Assembly: GCA_963739355.1 (NCBI GenBank) | Contig: CAVUAD010000002.1 | Span: forward strand, 124,001 to 188,000 | Reading direction: 5' to 3' | Length of the DNA stretch: 64,000 nt | Source of the DNA: JAWVFM01 sp963739355 | Lineage (GTDB): Bacteria; Actinomycetota; Thermoleophilia; Solirubrobacterales; 70-9 | In this document: piece by piece, positions 15,932 through 24,581 of the stretch | Position numbering within the stretch: the first letter of the stretch is position 1 | Layout: every line of letters begins with the position of its first letter | Made by a program: the position numbers and the translations under genes | The notes under the pieces: generated by a model | The model's database searches: none | Told to the model about the DNA's origin: nothing | Seen by the model: only the letters and a program-made list of their open reading frames with translations

Positions 15932-17919
15932 CACGCCTGCTTGGAGTGCTTCGGCGGCGAGACGTCCGTGTGGATCATGCAGCTCTCGCCCGGCGTGCGG
16001 TCGATGGGCTCGGTCGCGGGGAAGGCGTCGAGGAGGGCGCTCGCGATGAACTTGCTGCGCGCCGCGTACCCCGGGGTGGTGAAGTGGATGCCGTCGTCGA
16101 TGAACCAGTTGTCCCTCACCTCCGACGCCCAGTCGTAGACCCGCATGTTCGGGTAGCGCTGACAGGCCTTGTCGAGGGCCGCGTCCCACCGCTGCATGTT
16201 GGTCTCTGCGTAGGGCCCGCTGGTGACGAGGGTCTTCACGTTGACCCAGAGCACGGGCCCGCCCCGTGCGACGGACATCATGCTGTCGATCCGCTTCGCG
16301 AAGCCCTCGGCGGAGCCAACCGAGACGTCGGCCGCCTCGTTGGTTCCGAGCGCGAGGACCCAGCAGCCGCGGAAGCCCCGCTGGTACCAGGACTCCGCGA
16401 CGTCGTGCGCGTTCGGGTTGCCCTCGAACGTCTCGTAGATCGACTGGCCGGCGGTGATCTCGTAATGCTGTGTCGTGGCCCCGACCCTGCCGTACTGCGC
16501 GCTGATCCGCTGTTTGGGGTTCGGCAGGTAGTCGGACGAGACGAGCCCGAGCGAGGTGGAGTCGCCGACGTGGACCACCCCCTTGCACACCGTCTTGTTG
16601 GGATCCGCCGCGACGACCTTCCCCGACGTCGACGTCTTCTGGATGGCGGTTGTCCCGGCGAGGGCGCCCGCGTCCTCGGGCCCCACGTTCATCCCCGCGA
16701 AGCCCGCGAGGGCGAAGACGAAGACCAGGCCGCTGCCGGCGACGAGCGCCCAGCCGGGTCGCGTGACCTGGCGCCAGCTGAACCGTCCCTCGCGAATCCG
16801 GGCACGGAACCGCACCAGCGCGCCGTGGCGGATGGGGTTCTCGATGTAGGTCCAGGAGAGCGCGGCCACCACGAACGTCGCGGCCACCTGCGCGCAGTTG
16901 CGAGGCAGGTCCTTGGTGGTGGTCGCGCCGGTCGGGGTTGTGAGGACGATGATCGGGAAGTGCCAGAGGTAGATGCCGTAGGAGCGCTCGCCGATCCAGC
17001 GCATCGGCGTGCAGCCCACGATGCGGCCGAGCCTCGCCGCCGGATGCGCCATCGCCGCGACCGCGAGCGCCGTCCCGATGGAGAGCAGCACGAAGCCGCC
17101 GTGGTAGAGGAACGACGAGAACTGCTCCGTCTGCCAGATCATCACGCCGATGATCACGAGGCCCGCGACCCCGGCCGCCTCGATGACCCGGCGCGCCTGG
17201 GCGGGGATGGCCGCCTTCAGCCTCCGGCTGGGCCACACGGCGGCGAGGGCCGCGCCGATCAGCAGCTCCAGGGCCCGGGTGTCGGTGCCGTAGTAGACGC
17301 GCGAGGGGTCCGTGTGCGGGCTGTAGAGGACCGCCATGACGATTGCCGAGATCAGCGCCATGACCAGCATCGCCCCGGCCAGCCGGGGGCGCACGCCGCC
17401 GGCCATCTTCAGCTCCGGGACCAGCCGGACGCCGAGGACCAGAAGGAACGGCCAGAGGATGTAGAACTGCTCCTCGATCGACAGCGACCAGAGGTGGCCC
17501 AGGGGCGAGGGCGCCGCGAACTGGGCGAAGTACGACACGTGGTGGAAGATCAGCCACCAGTTGTTGAAGTAGAAGATCGCGCTGAAGTTCTCTGATCGGA
17601 AATCCGGGGGCTGGTGGGGGCCGATCACGGTGACCCACGCCATCACCACGACCAGCATCACGAAGAGGGCCGGCAGGAGGCGGCGGGCGCGCGCGAACCA
17701 GAACGCCTTCAAGCGGATGCCGCCGCGCTCGTCGAACTGCGCGAGCAGCAGGTCCGTGATCAGGTAGCCACTGAGCGTGAAGAACACCCCGACTCCGAGC
17801 AGCCCGCCGCTCGCCCAGCCGAAGTCCAGGTGGTACGCGATCACGGCGAGCACCGCGATCGCCCGCAGGCCGTCCAGGCCCGGCATGTAGCGCTGCCCGC
17901 GCTTGATCGGCTCAGGCAT
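15931..17919 (-). CDS. acyltransferase-3 / SGNH-hydrolase fusion (OafA-like O-acetyltransferase)
   Basis: 662 residues. The N-terminal ~400 residues are an acyltransferase-3 membrane domain (PGLDGLRAIAVLAVIAYHL, GVFFTLSGYLITDLLL, GHLWSLSIEEQFYILWP, WIGERSYGIYLWHFPI). After one more helix the C-terminal ~200 residues are an outside SGNH domain with block I VVHVGDSTSLG, LALGTNEA, and FIDDGIHFTTPGY carrying the Asp-His pair. This architecture transfers acyl groups from the cytoplasm and attaches them to surface polysaccharide or peptidoglycan. It is coupled to the tetrad-repeat gene downstream and divergent from a stand-alone SGNH gene 52 nt away. The exact start may be either of two nearby methionines (17919 or 17886). 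Confidence 0.9.
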   Translation of the reverse strand: MPEPIKRGQRYMPGLDGLRAIAVLAVIAYHLDFGWASGGLLGVGVFFTLSGYLITDLLLAQFDERGGIRLKAFWFARARRLLPALFVMLVVVMAWVTVIGPHQPPDFRSENFSAIFYFNNWWLIFHHVSYFAQFAAPSPLGHLWSLSIEEQFYILWPFLLVLGVRLVPELKMAGGVRPRLAGAMLVMALISAIVMAVLYSPHTDPSRVYYGTDTRALELLIGAALAAVWPSRRLKAAIPAQARRVIEAAGVAGLVIIGVMIWQTEQFSSFLYHGGFVLLSIGTALAVAAMAHPAARLGRIVGCTPMRWIGERSYGIYLWHFPIIVLTTPTGATTTKDLPRNCAQVAATFVVAALSWTYIENPIRHGALVRFRARIREGRFSWRQVTRPGWALVAGSGLVFVFALAGFAGMNVGPEDAGALAGTTAIQKTSTSGKVVAADPNKTVCKGVVHVGDSTSLGLVSSDYLPNPKQRISAQYGRVGATTQHYEITAGQSIYETFEGNPNAHDVAESWYQRGFRGCWVLALGTNEAADVSVGSAEGFAKRIDSMMSVARGGPVLWVNVKTLVTSGPYAETNMQRWDAALDKACQRYPNMRVYDWASEVRDNWFIDDGIHFTTPGYAARSKFIASALLDAFPATEPIDRTPGESCMIHTDVSPPKHSKQA

Positions 17920-17971
17920 CAGCCGTCACCTTCCGGTCGATGATTGCAAGGTGGCGTGATCGTCGGATGGA

Positions 17972-18922
17972 GTGGCGCCTGAGCGTGCGTTTACGCTTCG
18001 GGAAGTGAGGTGGAGCGGGCGACGAATCGTGCTCTCGCTGCTTGCCGTGGCGCTGGTCGGCGGGGCGATCGCCGGCGGCTACGCGCTCGGATCCACCGGG
18101 ATCGCGGACGATAGCGAGGCGCAGGCCTCGCGTGAGGACTCGGCCCGTGCCGCCTTCCTCGAGGCCCGCGACACGGCGTTCAAGGCGCAGCTCGCGCCGG
18201 GCCGCCATGACGGCCGTGCGACGGGCGCGAAGGAGGGGGCCGACGCCGGCAGCCGGCGCGGCAGCGTCGCGGGTTCGCGCGCGGCCGACTATGCCGCCCA
18301 CCCCTCCAGCCGGACGCGGCGGGTGAGCGGCGTTGCGACGGGACGATCCGAATCTGAGTCTGAGATCGGTGGCATCGGAGGTGGCGGGCCGGCCGGCGCC
18401 GGGAGCGGATCCGTGCTCGTCGTCGGCGACAGCCTCGAAGTGCTCACTTCGCCCTACCTGAAGCAGTACCTACCCGGGGTCCACCTCACCGTCAACGCGG
18501 TTGGCGGCTACTCGAGCCTGCAGATCTTCGAGCTCTTCCGCCAGAGCTACGACCCCTCGCAGAACGTGATCGTCTTCGACGCGGGCACCAACGACAACCC
18601 CAACTATCCCGAGATCCTGGCGGGAAGGCTGCAGGCCGTGGCGGCCGCCATCGGGAACAAGCGGTGCATGGTGGTCCCGACCATCCACGGCCTGAGCGTC
18701 GGCGGCGTGGACTCGAGCGCCAAGAACCGGGTCGTCCGGGAGTTCGCCGCCTCGCGGCCCGGCACCGAGACGCCCGACTGGGCGGGATTCGAGGCGGCGC
18801 ATCCGGAGCTGATGCAGCCCGACGACCTGCACCCGATCCCGGCGGGCGCGCAGGCGCGGGCGCGGCTGATCGCCCAGGGCGTCGAGCGCTGCCTGGAGTA
18901 CGAGTCCGCGCTGGGCGGCTAG
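17972..18922 (+). CDS. membrane-anchored SGNH hydrolase with Gly-repeat stalk
   Basis: 316 residues. One membrane helix (about 18-42) is followed by a stalk with glycine every fourth residue (GRHD GRAT GAKE GADA GSRR GSVA), a Ser/Gly linker, then an SGNH-type domain from about residue 140 with VLVVGDSLEVL (block I), VGGYSS, DAGTNDNPN and LMQPDDLHPIP (Asp-His). It would act outside the cell, plausibly deacetylating or transacetylating the glycan served by the divergent acyltransferase; that pairing is inference. The GTG at 17972 gives the full reading frame; a GTG at 18005 is an alternative start nearer the helix. Confidence 0.78.
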   Translation: MAPERAFTLREVRWSGRRIVLSLLAVALVGGAIAGGYALGSTGIADDSEAQASREDSARAAFLEARDTAFKAQLAPGRHDGRATGAKEGADAGSRRGSVAGSRAADYAAHPSSRTRRVSGVATGRSESESEIGGIGGGGPAGAGSGSVLVVGDSLEVLTSPYLKQYLPGVHLTVNAVGGYSSLQIFELFRQSYDPSQNVIVFDAGTNDNPNYPEILAGRLQAVAAAIGNKRCMVVPTIHGLSVGGVDSSAKNRVVREFAASRPGTETPDWAGFEAAHPELMQPDDLHPIPAGAQARARLIAQGVERCLEYESALGG

Positions 18923-20472
18923 GCGGCGGGCTCGCCGGCGGCGGGGACGGCCTCGGCCGCCACGGCCTCCTCGCCGGCACGGCCTCTTGGCATGCCCACG
19001 ACGGCCACGACGAACGCAACCGCCATCACGCCCGCCATCACGTAGACGACCCGAGCCGTGGAGTTGGCGAAGTCGAGCTGCACGGCGCTCAGCAGCCTGT
19101 CGCTGGTGCCCGGCGGCGGGCCGCCGCCCGTGCCGCTGGTGATTCCGTCGGTGATCTTCGCCGCCTGCTCCGCCGGGACGCCCGCGGCTGCCAGGGTGTC
19201 GCCGATGCGTGAGTCGTTCTGGCTGATCAGGATCGAGCCGAGGATCGCCATCCCGAGGCTGCCGCCGAAGTTGCGGACGGTCTGCGTGACGCCGGTCACC
19301 GCGCCGTAGGTGGCCCGGGACGCACGGTTGAGCGCGTCGGTGCTGACCGGACCGAGCACCATGCCGACGCCAAGCCCCGCGAGCGCCAGGAAGTACCACT
19401 GGTTGTTGAACGACAGGTCGTTCAGCCTGTGCGCCCAGAGCGCGAACCCGATGGCCGCGACCGCGCAACCGGGGATCACGGCGGGGCGGGCGCCCTCCTT
19501 GTCCAGCACCCGGCCGCCCCGCTGCGCGCCGATCGTGAACCCGCCGAAGAAGACGAGCAGGAACAGGCCGGCGTTGGAGGCGCTGTCGCCGAGCGCGACC
19601 TGCGCGTAGAGGCTCGCGAAGAAGAAGAGCGGCACGAAGGTGATCGAGAGCAAAAAGAGCACGGCGTTGTCCGCGCGAAACCCCTCGTTCGCGAACAGCC
19701 GCATCGGCAGCAGCGGCTGCGAGACGCGGAGCTCCTCCTGGACGAACCGGGCGAGGATCGCGAGGCCCACGACCAGGCAGCCCCAGGTCGCCGGGCTGCT
19801 CCAGCCCCAGATCGTCGACTGCTGAAGCGCGAGCACCGCCAGCGCCATCCCGGCGCTGACCAGGAAGGCTCCGCGCTTGTCGACGGGGGTCGGGTTGCGG
19901 TTTTCGTCGGGCTTCGCCCGCAGGGTGAGGATGAGGCCGATGATCGCAACGGGGATGTTCACCCAGAAGATCGCCCGCCACGTCCACTCGGTGAGGTAGC
20001 CGCCGGCGAGTGGGCCGACGGCGGTCAGCCCGCCGGTCACGGAGAAGAAGATCGCCAGGGCCTTGCCGCGCTCCTGCACCGGATAGGCGGAGACGACGAT
20101 TGCGAGCGCTGCGGGGAAGAGGAGGGCGCCGCTCGCCCCCTGGACGATCCGGAAGACGATGAGCCAGGCCTCGCCCGCGTCCCCGGTAGGCGTCAGCCCG
20201 CACAGCGCCGACGACACCGCGAAGGAGACGATTCCGATCAGCACGGTCGTCCGGTGCCCGTAGGTGTCGGCGAGCTTGCCGCCCAGGGCGAAGAACGCGG
20301 AGAGCGAGAGCAGGTACCCGTTGATGACCCACTGCGCGCCCGTCGCGGAGAGGTGAACGTCGTCCTGGAGGGACGGGATCGCGAGCGCGACGATCGTCTG
20401 GTCGATGAAGAGCATCGCGACGGCGAAGACCATCGCGGCGAGGATCAACCGCTTGTTCTTCTCTCCCGCCAC
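18919..20472 (-). CDS. MFS transporter, DHA2/EmrB-QacA family (14 TM)
   Basis: 517 residues, about 14 hydrophobic helices, the DHA2 drug-H+ antiporter layout. The family motif LGGKLADTYGHRTTVLIG is at the loop between helices 2 and 3, and motif C is recognisable as GPLAGGYLTEWTWRAIFWVN. The C-terminal tail is Ala/Glu-rich. It would export hydrophobic compounds; the substrate is unknown and no drug-regulator gene lies next to it. Its stop overlaps the end of the convergent SGNH gene by 4 nt. A GTG start at 20472 has an AATACT box 8 nt upstream. Confidence 0.88.
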   Translation of the reverse strand: MAGEKNKRLILAAMVFAVAMLFIDQTIVALAIPSLQDDVHLSATGAQWVINGYLLSLSAFFALGGKLADTYGHRTTVLIGIVSFAVSSALCGLTPTGDAGEAWLIVFRIVQGASGALLFPAALAIVVSAYPVQERGKALAIFFSVTGGLTAVGPLAGGYLTEWTWRAIFWVNIPVAIIGLILTLRAKPDENRNPTPVDKRGAFLVSAGMALAVLALQQSTIWGWSSPATWGCLVVGLAILARFVQEELRVSQPLLPMRLFANEGFRADNAVLFLLSITFVPLFFFASLYAQVALGDSASNAGLFLLVFFGGFTIGAQRGGRVLDKEGARPAVIPGCAVAAIGFALWAHRLNDLSFNNQWYFLALAGLGVGMVLGPVSTDALNRASRATYGAVTGVTQTVRNFGGSLGMAILGSILISQNDSRIGDTLAAAGVPAEQAAKITDGITSGTGGGPPPGTSDRLLSAVQLDFANSTARVVYVMAGVMAVAFVVAVVGMPRGRAGEEAVAAEAVPAAGEPAA

Positions 20473-20480
20473 CGGCGCTG

Positions 20481-20486
20481 AGTATT
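20481..20486 (-). promoter_or_regulatory. putative -10 box AATACT, leaderless-type
   Basis: On the minus strand AATACT ends 8 nt before the GTG of the MFS gene; no Shine-Dalgarno is seen. Confidence 0.35.
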
Positions 20487-20492
20487 ACCTGC

Positions 20493-20521
20493 TTGATAGG
20501 CGGCGGCGTTGTGCCGATAAT
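20493..20521 (+). promoter_or_regulatory. sigma70-type promoter for the NlpC/P60-like gene
   Basis: TTGATA (20493-20498), 17-nt spacer, GATAAT (20516-20521): the best-matched housekeeping promoter in the window. The ATG follows after 8 nt, so the transcript would be leaderless or nearly so. Confidence 0.68.
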
Positions 20522-20529
20522 GGCTCTGC

Positions 20530-21402
20530 ATGGGCTTGACGCCGACACGTCGAACGTGCGGGCGCCGAGCGCTGTCCGGTGCCGCCGCGCTGGCCTGCGC
20601 ATTCGGGCTTGCGACGGCCGGCTCCGCGCAGGGCGCGCCGCAAACCACCGGTGCCGACGGCGCGACGCTGGGCGAGGGCGTCAGCTCGGTCACCTGGGCG
20701 CTCGGCATCCTCGACCCGCACGTCGACCTCGGAGCGCTCAGCGGATCAGGAGGCTCCGGCGCCGGCAACGGGAAGACGCTGACGGTCTCCGCCACCCAGC
20801 ACCCGGTGCGGCACGCGCAATCCGAGCAGGCCGCGCCGCCGCGCCGGGCCGGCCGCGTGGTCGGTCCGCCGAGCGGCGGGAAGATCCCGCCCGCCTCCGC
20901 CGGCACCAACGGCACGAACGTCGCGCACGGCGCCAGTCAGCTCGAGCTCGCGAGCCGCGGCGCCTTCGACTTCGGATCGCAGGGGAGCGGGGGGCCGACG
21001 ACCACTCTCGTGGGCGGCATCGCCATCCCGCCGGCCGGCGCCCCGCCCGCCATCCAGGCCGCGGTCGACGCCGCCAACAGCATCAGCACCACTCCCTACG
21101 TCTGGGGCGGGGGCCACGCGAGCTTCAACTCGGGCGGCTACGACTGCTCCGGCGCCGTGAGCTACGCGCTGCACGGCGCCGGGTTCCTCGCCCAGCCGCT
21201 GGCCTCGGGCCAGCTCATGAAATGGGGCGCTCCCGGGCCCGGGAAGTGGCTGACGGTGTACGCCAACCAGGGCCACGCGTATGCCGTGATCGCCGGACTG
21301 CGGTGGGACACGGTGGGAGACGCGCAGGGCACCGGTCCGCGCTGGCACCCCGAGGGCCCGTACCCCAGCGGGTTCGCCGTCCGGCACTTCCCGGGCTACT
21401 GA
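20530..21402 (+). CDS. exported NlpC/P60-like peptidoglycan hydrolase
   Basis: 290 residues. A Sec signal (about 1-36) precedes a long low-complexity Gly/Ser/Pro region and a C-terminal NlpC/P60-type domain from about residue 175. TPYVWGGGHASFNSGGYDCSG carries the catalytic cysteine in DCSG, and GHAYAVIAGLRWDT carries the catalytic histidine. It should cleave peptide cross-links or stems in the wall, or act as a surface remodelling factor. It sits beside a convergent amidase gene with only 1 nt between the stops, so both wall enzymes share a neighbourhood but not a transcript. Confidence 0.82.
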   Translation: MGLTPTRRTCGRRALSGAAALACAFGLATAGSAQGAPQTTGADGATLGEGVSSVTWALGILDPHVDLGALSGSGGSGAGNGKTLTVSATQHPVRHAQSEQAAPPRRAGRVVGPPSGGKIPPASAGTNGTNVAHGASQLELASRGAFDFGSQGSGGPTTTLVGGIAIPPAGAPPAIQAAVDAANSISTTPYVWGGGHASFNSGGYDCSGAVSYALHGAGFLAQPLASGQLMKWGAPGPGKWLTVYANQGHAYAVIAGLRWDTVGDAQGTGPRWHPEGPYPSGFAVRHFPGY

Positions 21403-21403
21403 T

Positions 21404-22135
21404 TCAGCCCAGCCGCTTCCGCAGCAGCTGTCGGAACCTCTTCACGTCCTTGCGCTGCCAGTCGCTGTGGTCGTTTCGCCAGCCTTCGAGGTCCTTGAAG
21501 TAGGGGCTGGAGTTCGCCATCGCGTGGCCGATGACGTTCTTGAGCTTGATCCCGTAGCGCTGCTGCAGGTAGGCGACGAGGTGGACCGCGTGGCTGATCT
21601 GCCGGCGGCGACGCAGGATGTCCTCGTCCGTGTGGTGCGAGCTGCCGTCCTGCTCCTGCACCATCTCCACCCCGATCGCGGTGTAGTTCAGGCCGATCGT
21701 GTGGCGGCAGCGGATCGTGGGCCGCACGATCTCGTGGATCCCGCCGTTCTGGGCGACGACGAAGTGGCTGCACACGCCGGGGAGCTCGCCCTCGTTCGGA
21801 GCGTTCGACGCGAAGGCCGACCGCGCTGACTGCCAGGTCGGGCCTGCCGTGTAGTGCAGGACGATCACCCTGGGGTCCTTCAGGTGCCAGCGCCGCTCGC
21901 CGTAGTGGCGCTTCGAGTAGGCGGCCATCTCGCGCTTGCGCCCGTGGCTGTAGTCGATCCGGTTGTCGTGGACGGCGGGGCGCGAGACGTGGTGGGTCGC
22001 GTGGGCGGGCAGCGGAAGCTGGCGCGCTATCCGAGTGGAGTGGTTTTGGAGCTGGATCTCGCTCGTCTGTCCGGTGGACGCGCCGGCGAGGGTCAGCCCC
22101 GTCAGCAGCGCGCCGATCATGAGCATCACGGGCAC
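21404..22135 (-). CDS. exported N-acetylmuramoyl-L-alanine amidase (amidase-2/PGRP type)
   Basis: 243 residues with a signal peptide (about 1-23). The amidase-2 core shows the first zinc histidine in VIVLHYTAG, a second element in CRHTIGLNYTAIGVEM, and IGHAMAN with a later NDHSDW supplying the remaining ligands. It would cleave the bond between muramic acid and the stem peptide. The family normally binds zinc with two His and one Asp/Cys; here the last ligand appears to be Asp or His in NDHSDW, which I could not settle. It follows the monooxygenase gene by 13 nt and is probably co-transcribed. Confidence 0.8.
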   Translation of the reverse strand: MPVMLMIGALLTGLTLAGASTGQTSEIQLQNHSTRIARQLPLPAHATHHVSRPAVHDNRIDYSHGRKREMAAYSKRHYGERRWHLKDPRVIVLHYTAGPTWQSARSAFASNAPNEGELPGVCSHFVVAQNGGIHEIVRPTIRCRHTIGLNYTAIGVEMVQEQDGSSHHTDEDILRRRRQISHAVHLVAYLQQRYGIKLKNVIGHAMANSSPYFKDLEGWRNDHSDWQRKDVKRFRQLLRKRLG

Positions 22136-22148
22136 GCGGAGGCGCGCG

Positions 22149-22466
22149 TCAGCCGCTCGCGACGTTCGAGAGGTCGAACGTCCGCGAGACCTCGTGGAAC
22201 TGGACGTCCGGCGCGCCGACGATCGCCGCCGGGATCGCCTTCATGAAGGTGGCGATGTGCGCCGTGGCGAAGTGGGCGCGAAGCGCCTCCAGGCTCTCCC
22301 ACTCCTCGACGAACAGGTAGGCGTCCCCGTCCTCCATGTCGCGGTAGAAGCGGTACCCGATGCAGCCCGGGTCCATTCGGGAGGCCGTCACGACGTCGTT
22401 GGCGACGCGAACGAGCTCCTCGCGCCGGGCCTCGTCGGTTCGGACCCTTCCGATGACGACGATCAT
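22149..22466 (-). CDS. antibiotic-biosynthesis-monooxygenase (ABM/YgiN-like) domain protein
   Basis: 105 residues, a single ferredoxin-like ABM domain. Typical markers are the opening MIVVIGRVRTDEARREEL, DPGCIGYRFYRDMEDGDAYL, EEWESLEALRAHF and the final HEVSRTFDL. Family members are small dimers acting on quinones or aromatic polyketides, or serving as oxidative-stress factors; this one cannot be assigned. The ATG is preceded by TAGGCT with a 6-nt gap, consistent with a leaderless transcript that continues into the amidase gene. Confidence 0.82.
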   Translation of the reverse strand: MIVVIGRVRTDEARREELVRVANDVVTASRMDPGCIGYRFYRDMEDGDAYLFVEEWESLEALRAHFATAHIATFMKAIPAAIVGAPDVQFHEVSRTFDLSNVASG

Positions 22467-22472
22467 GAGCCG

Positions 22473-22478
22473 AGCCTA
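22473..22478 (-). promoter_or_regulatory. putative -10 box TAGGCT, leaderless-type
   Basis: On the minus strand TAGGCT ends 6 nt before the ATG at 22466; no Shine-Dalgarno is present. Confidence 0.42.
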
Positions 22479-22576
22479 GTCGTTGGGCCGGGCGCAGGTG
22501 CGCGACGCTGCCACCTGAGGCCCCTTCGCCATGGCTCTCCTGTTTCGATCGATACAACCGGACCGCGGGCCGGTTA

Positions 22577-22602
22577 GTTAGGGCTCGCGGCTCGTCGGGT
22601 AG
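22577..22602 (+). promoter_or_regulatory. weak SigB/SigF-like promoter upstream of the DoxX gene
   Basis: GTTAGG (22577-22582), 14-nt spacer, GGGTAG (22597-22602), 9 nt before the ATG. It matches the GTTT-N14-16-GGGTAT pattern with one mismatch in each box. Confidence 0.35.
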
Positions 22603-22611
22603 GCACGAACT

Positions 22612-23151
22612 ATGGACATCGCTCTTCTCACGCTACGTGTCGTCGCCGGCCTCCTGTTCGCGGGGCACGGCGCCCAGAAGCTCTTTGGCTGGTTCGGCGG
22701 CGGCGGCGTCGACGGCACCGCCGGGATGTTCGAGAAGCTCGGCATGCGGCCCGCGCGGCTGCACGCCAGGGCCGCGGGCTTCAACGAGTTCGTGGGCGGC
22801 CTGCTGCTGGCGGCCGGCCTGCTGCTGCCCGTCGCGGCAGCCCTCATCATCGCCACGATGACGGCGGCGGTCGTCCTGGTGCACGCCAAGAACGGTCCCT
22901 GGAACACCGACAAGGGCTGGGAGCTGAACGCGCTCTACGCCGCGATTACCTTCGCCGTCACCGCGATCGGCGCCGGGACCCTCTCGCTCGACGACCCGCT
23001 CGGGATCGGCCTGACGGGAATCGGCTGGGCGATCGGCGCGCTGGCCGCCGGAATGCTTGGCGGGCTCGGAGCCGTGGGCTCGGGCCGCATGCAGCCACGG
23101 GCCCGGCCGGGGCGCACCGCCTCCCCGCACCGCTCGGCGCCGAGCCACTGA
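22612..23151 (+). CDS. DoxX family membrane protein
   Basis: 179 residues, four hydrophobic helices, with the DoxX hallmarks RVVAGLLFAGHGAQKLFGWF and GFNEFVGGLLLAAGLLLP. DoxX proteins are small quinol-oxidase-like or redox-associated membrane proteins, linked in mycobacteria to superoxide detoxification; the precise role here is unknown. A basic, proline-rich C-terminal tail of about 25 residues is unusual for the family. A SigB-like promoter lies just upstream, which would place it in a stress regulon. Confidence 0.88.
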   Translation: MDIALLTLRVVAGLLFAGHGAQKLFGWFGGGGVDGTAGMFEKLGMRPARLHARAAGFNEFVGGLLLAAGLLLPVAAALIIATMTAAVVLVHAKNGPWNTDKGWELNALYAAITFAVTAIGAGTLSLDDPLGIGLTGIGWAIGALAAGMLGGLGAVGSGRMQPRARPGRTASPHRSAPSH

Positions 23152-23170
23152 GCCACGCCGGCGCGTCGCG

Positions 23171-24544
23171 CTAGTGGGCGGCGTGCTTCAGGAAGGGCAC
23201 GAGGTGCTTGAGGAAGGCGTTCTTCTTCGGCGCGGCGGCGTTGGGGTCGTTGTGCGCGTAGGTCGCGCTGCGATCGATCAGGGTCACGTCCTTCTTCGGG
23301 ACGTGTGACTGCTTTGCGAGCGTCCTGACCGCGTCGAGAACCCGCGTGTTGCCGAGGGCCGCTCCGAAGGCGTACATCGGGACGTGGACGTCGTCGCCGT
23401 GGGTGGCCTTCACGTCGAGCACCTTCTGAGCCGGGTTCTTGTTCCCGTCGCCCACCGCGCCGGCGTCGATCGTAAGCCGCATCGGGTGGTACCAGGCGGA
23501 GCCGTCCGTGCCCTTGACGCCGGTGCCGAACAGCATGTTCGCGTAGCGCTTGATCGGCGTGATGTCGCCGGCCTGGTCCCACGGCCGCGGGTTGCCGCTG
23601 GCAGCGAGCTGGCCGTCATGGGCCTGGAAGGCGATCAGGCTGCTCGGCGAGGTGTCGACGTCGGAGGCGTAGCCGAAGCCGGCCTCGTTGGTGGTAGTCA
23701 CCGGCGGCTTGATGCCGGGCGGCAGAGGGAAGCCGTCGAGCTGCGACTTCTGGTTCGGGTTCTCGGTCGCGAGCCCGGAGCCGACATTGGCGAACAGCCC
23801 GGCTAACGGCGCCTGAATCCCGCCGAACGCAAGCCAGGGCGTGCTGGACTGGAGGTCGGAGAGCTCCTGCTTCGCGTCGTGCTTCGAGACTGGGTCGGGC
23901 CTCGAGGCGCCGTCGATGAACACCAGGCCCGAGAGGCCCTTTGCGCCTGCCTTGCCGTCGAAGTCCCAGGTCGCGTAGGCAGAGGTCATGGTCCCGCCGA
24001 GAGAGTGACCGCCGACGACGACCTTGCCCCCAAGCTTCTTTGCGGCAAGGACGACGTTGCGCAGGTCGTGCATCTCGACGTTCATGCCCCAATCACGGGC
24101 GAAGCCCACGTCGCTGTCCTCAGCGAACTGCACGTGCTTCGTCACGGAGCTGTCGGTGAGGAAGCCCAGGTAGTAGTCGAAGAACTGCTTCGGCGTGACC
24201 TTCCCGGCCTTGTACTTGTCGGCCTCGGACTGGTCCTCGAGCAGGTTCTCGCGCCGCTCGACGGACCAGACCTGCCAGCCGTGAAGCCGGCCGACCAGGC
24301 TCTTCGCGAGCGGCACGAAGTAGGCGGAGCCGGCGCTGGTGCCCGGGTTCAGCACGAGAACGTTCCTGGCGTTCTTCGGGCCGACCTTGATGACGCCGAC
24401 CTTGTCGTACTTCTTCGGCGTTCCGGGCGCGTCGAAGCCCTTCATCCACTGCACGTGCTCATCGGCGGCCGCGGCCGCGGCGAACGCGCCGCACGCGGCA
24501 ACGGTTGCGATACCCGCGCCGATGTACGTCTTGAGTCTGCCCAC
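23171..24544 (-). CDS. exported alpha/beta-hydrolase
   Basis: 457 residues with a Sec signal (about 1-28). An alpha/beta-hydrolase core shows VLVLNPGTSAGSAYFVPLA after strand 3, the nucleophile elbow GGHSLGGTMTSAYA, an acid region around VHVPMYAFGAALG and a candidate catalytic histidine near ATYAHNDPNAA. A lid-like insertion occupies roughly residues 230-330. Lipase, esterase or depolymerase activity outside the cell is likely; substrate unknown. The GTG start has TAAGCT 9 nt upstream and no ribosome-binding site. Confidence 0.83.
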   Translation of the reverse strand: MGRLKTYIGAGIATVAACGAFAAAAAADEHVQWMKGFDAPGTPKKYDKVGVIKVGPKNARNVLVLNPGTSAGSAYFVPLAKSLVGRLHGWQVWSVERRENLLEDQSEADKYKAGKVTPKQFFDYYLGFLTDSSVTKHVQFAEDSDVGFARDWGMNVEMHDLRNVVLAAKKLGGKVVVGGHSLGGTMTSAYATWDFDGKAGAKGLSGLVFIDGASRPDPVSKHDAKQELSDLQSSTPWLAFGGIQAPLAGLFANVGSGLATENPNQKSQLDGFPLPPGIKPPVTTTNEAGFGYASDVDTSPSSLIAFQAHDGQLAASGNPRPWDQAGDITPIKRYANMLFGTGVKGTDGSAWYHPMRLTIDAGAVGDGNKNPAQKVLDVKATHGDDVHVPMYAFGAALGNTRVLDAVRTLAKQSHVPKKDVTLIDRSATYAHNDPNAAAPKKNAFLKHLVPFLKHAAH

Positions 24545-24553
24545 CTGCCGGGC

Positions 24554-24559
24554 AGCTTA
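24554..24559 (-). promoter_or_regulatory. putative -10 box TAAGCT
   Basis: Minus-strand TAAGCT ends 9 nt before the GTG at 24544; the leader would be two or three nt at most. Confidence 0.35.
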
Positions 24560-24581
24560 CCGAGGCGGTGTTGGCCGCCGC

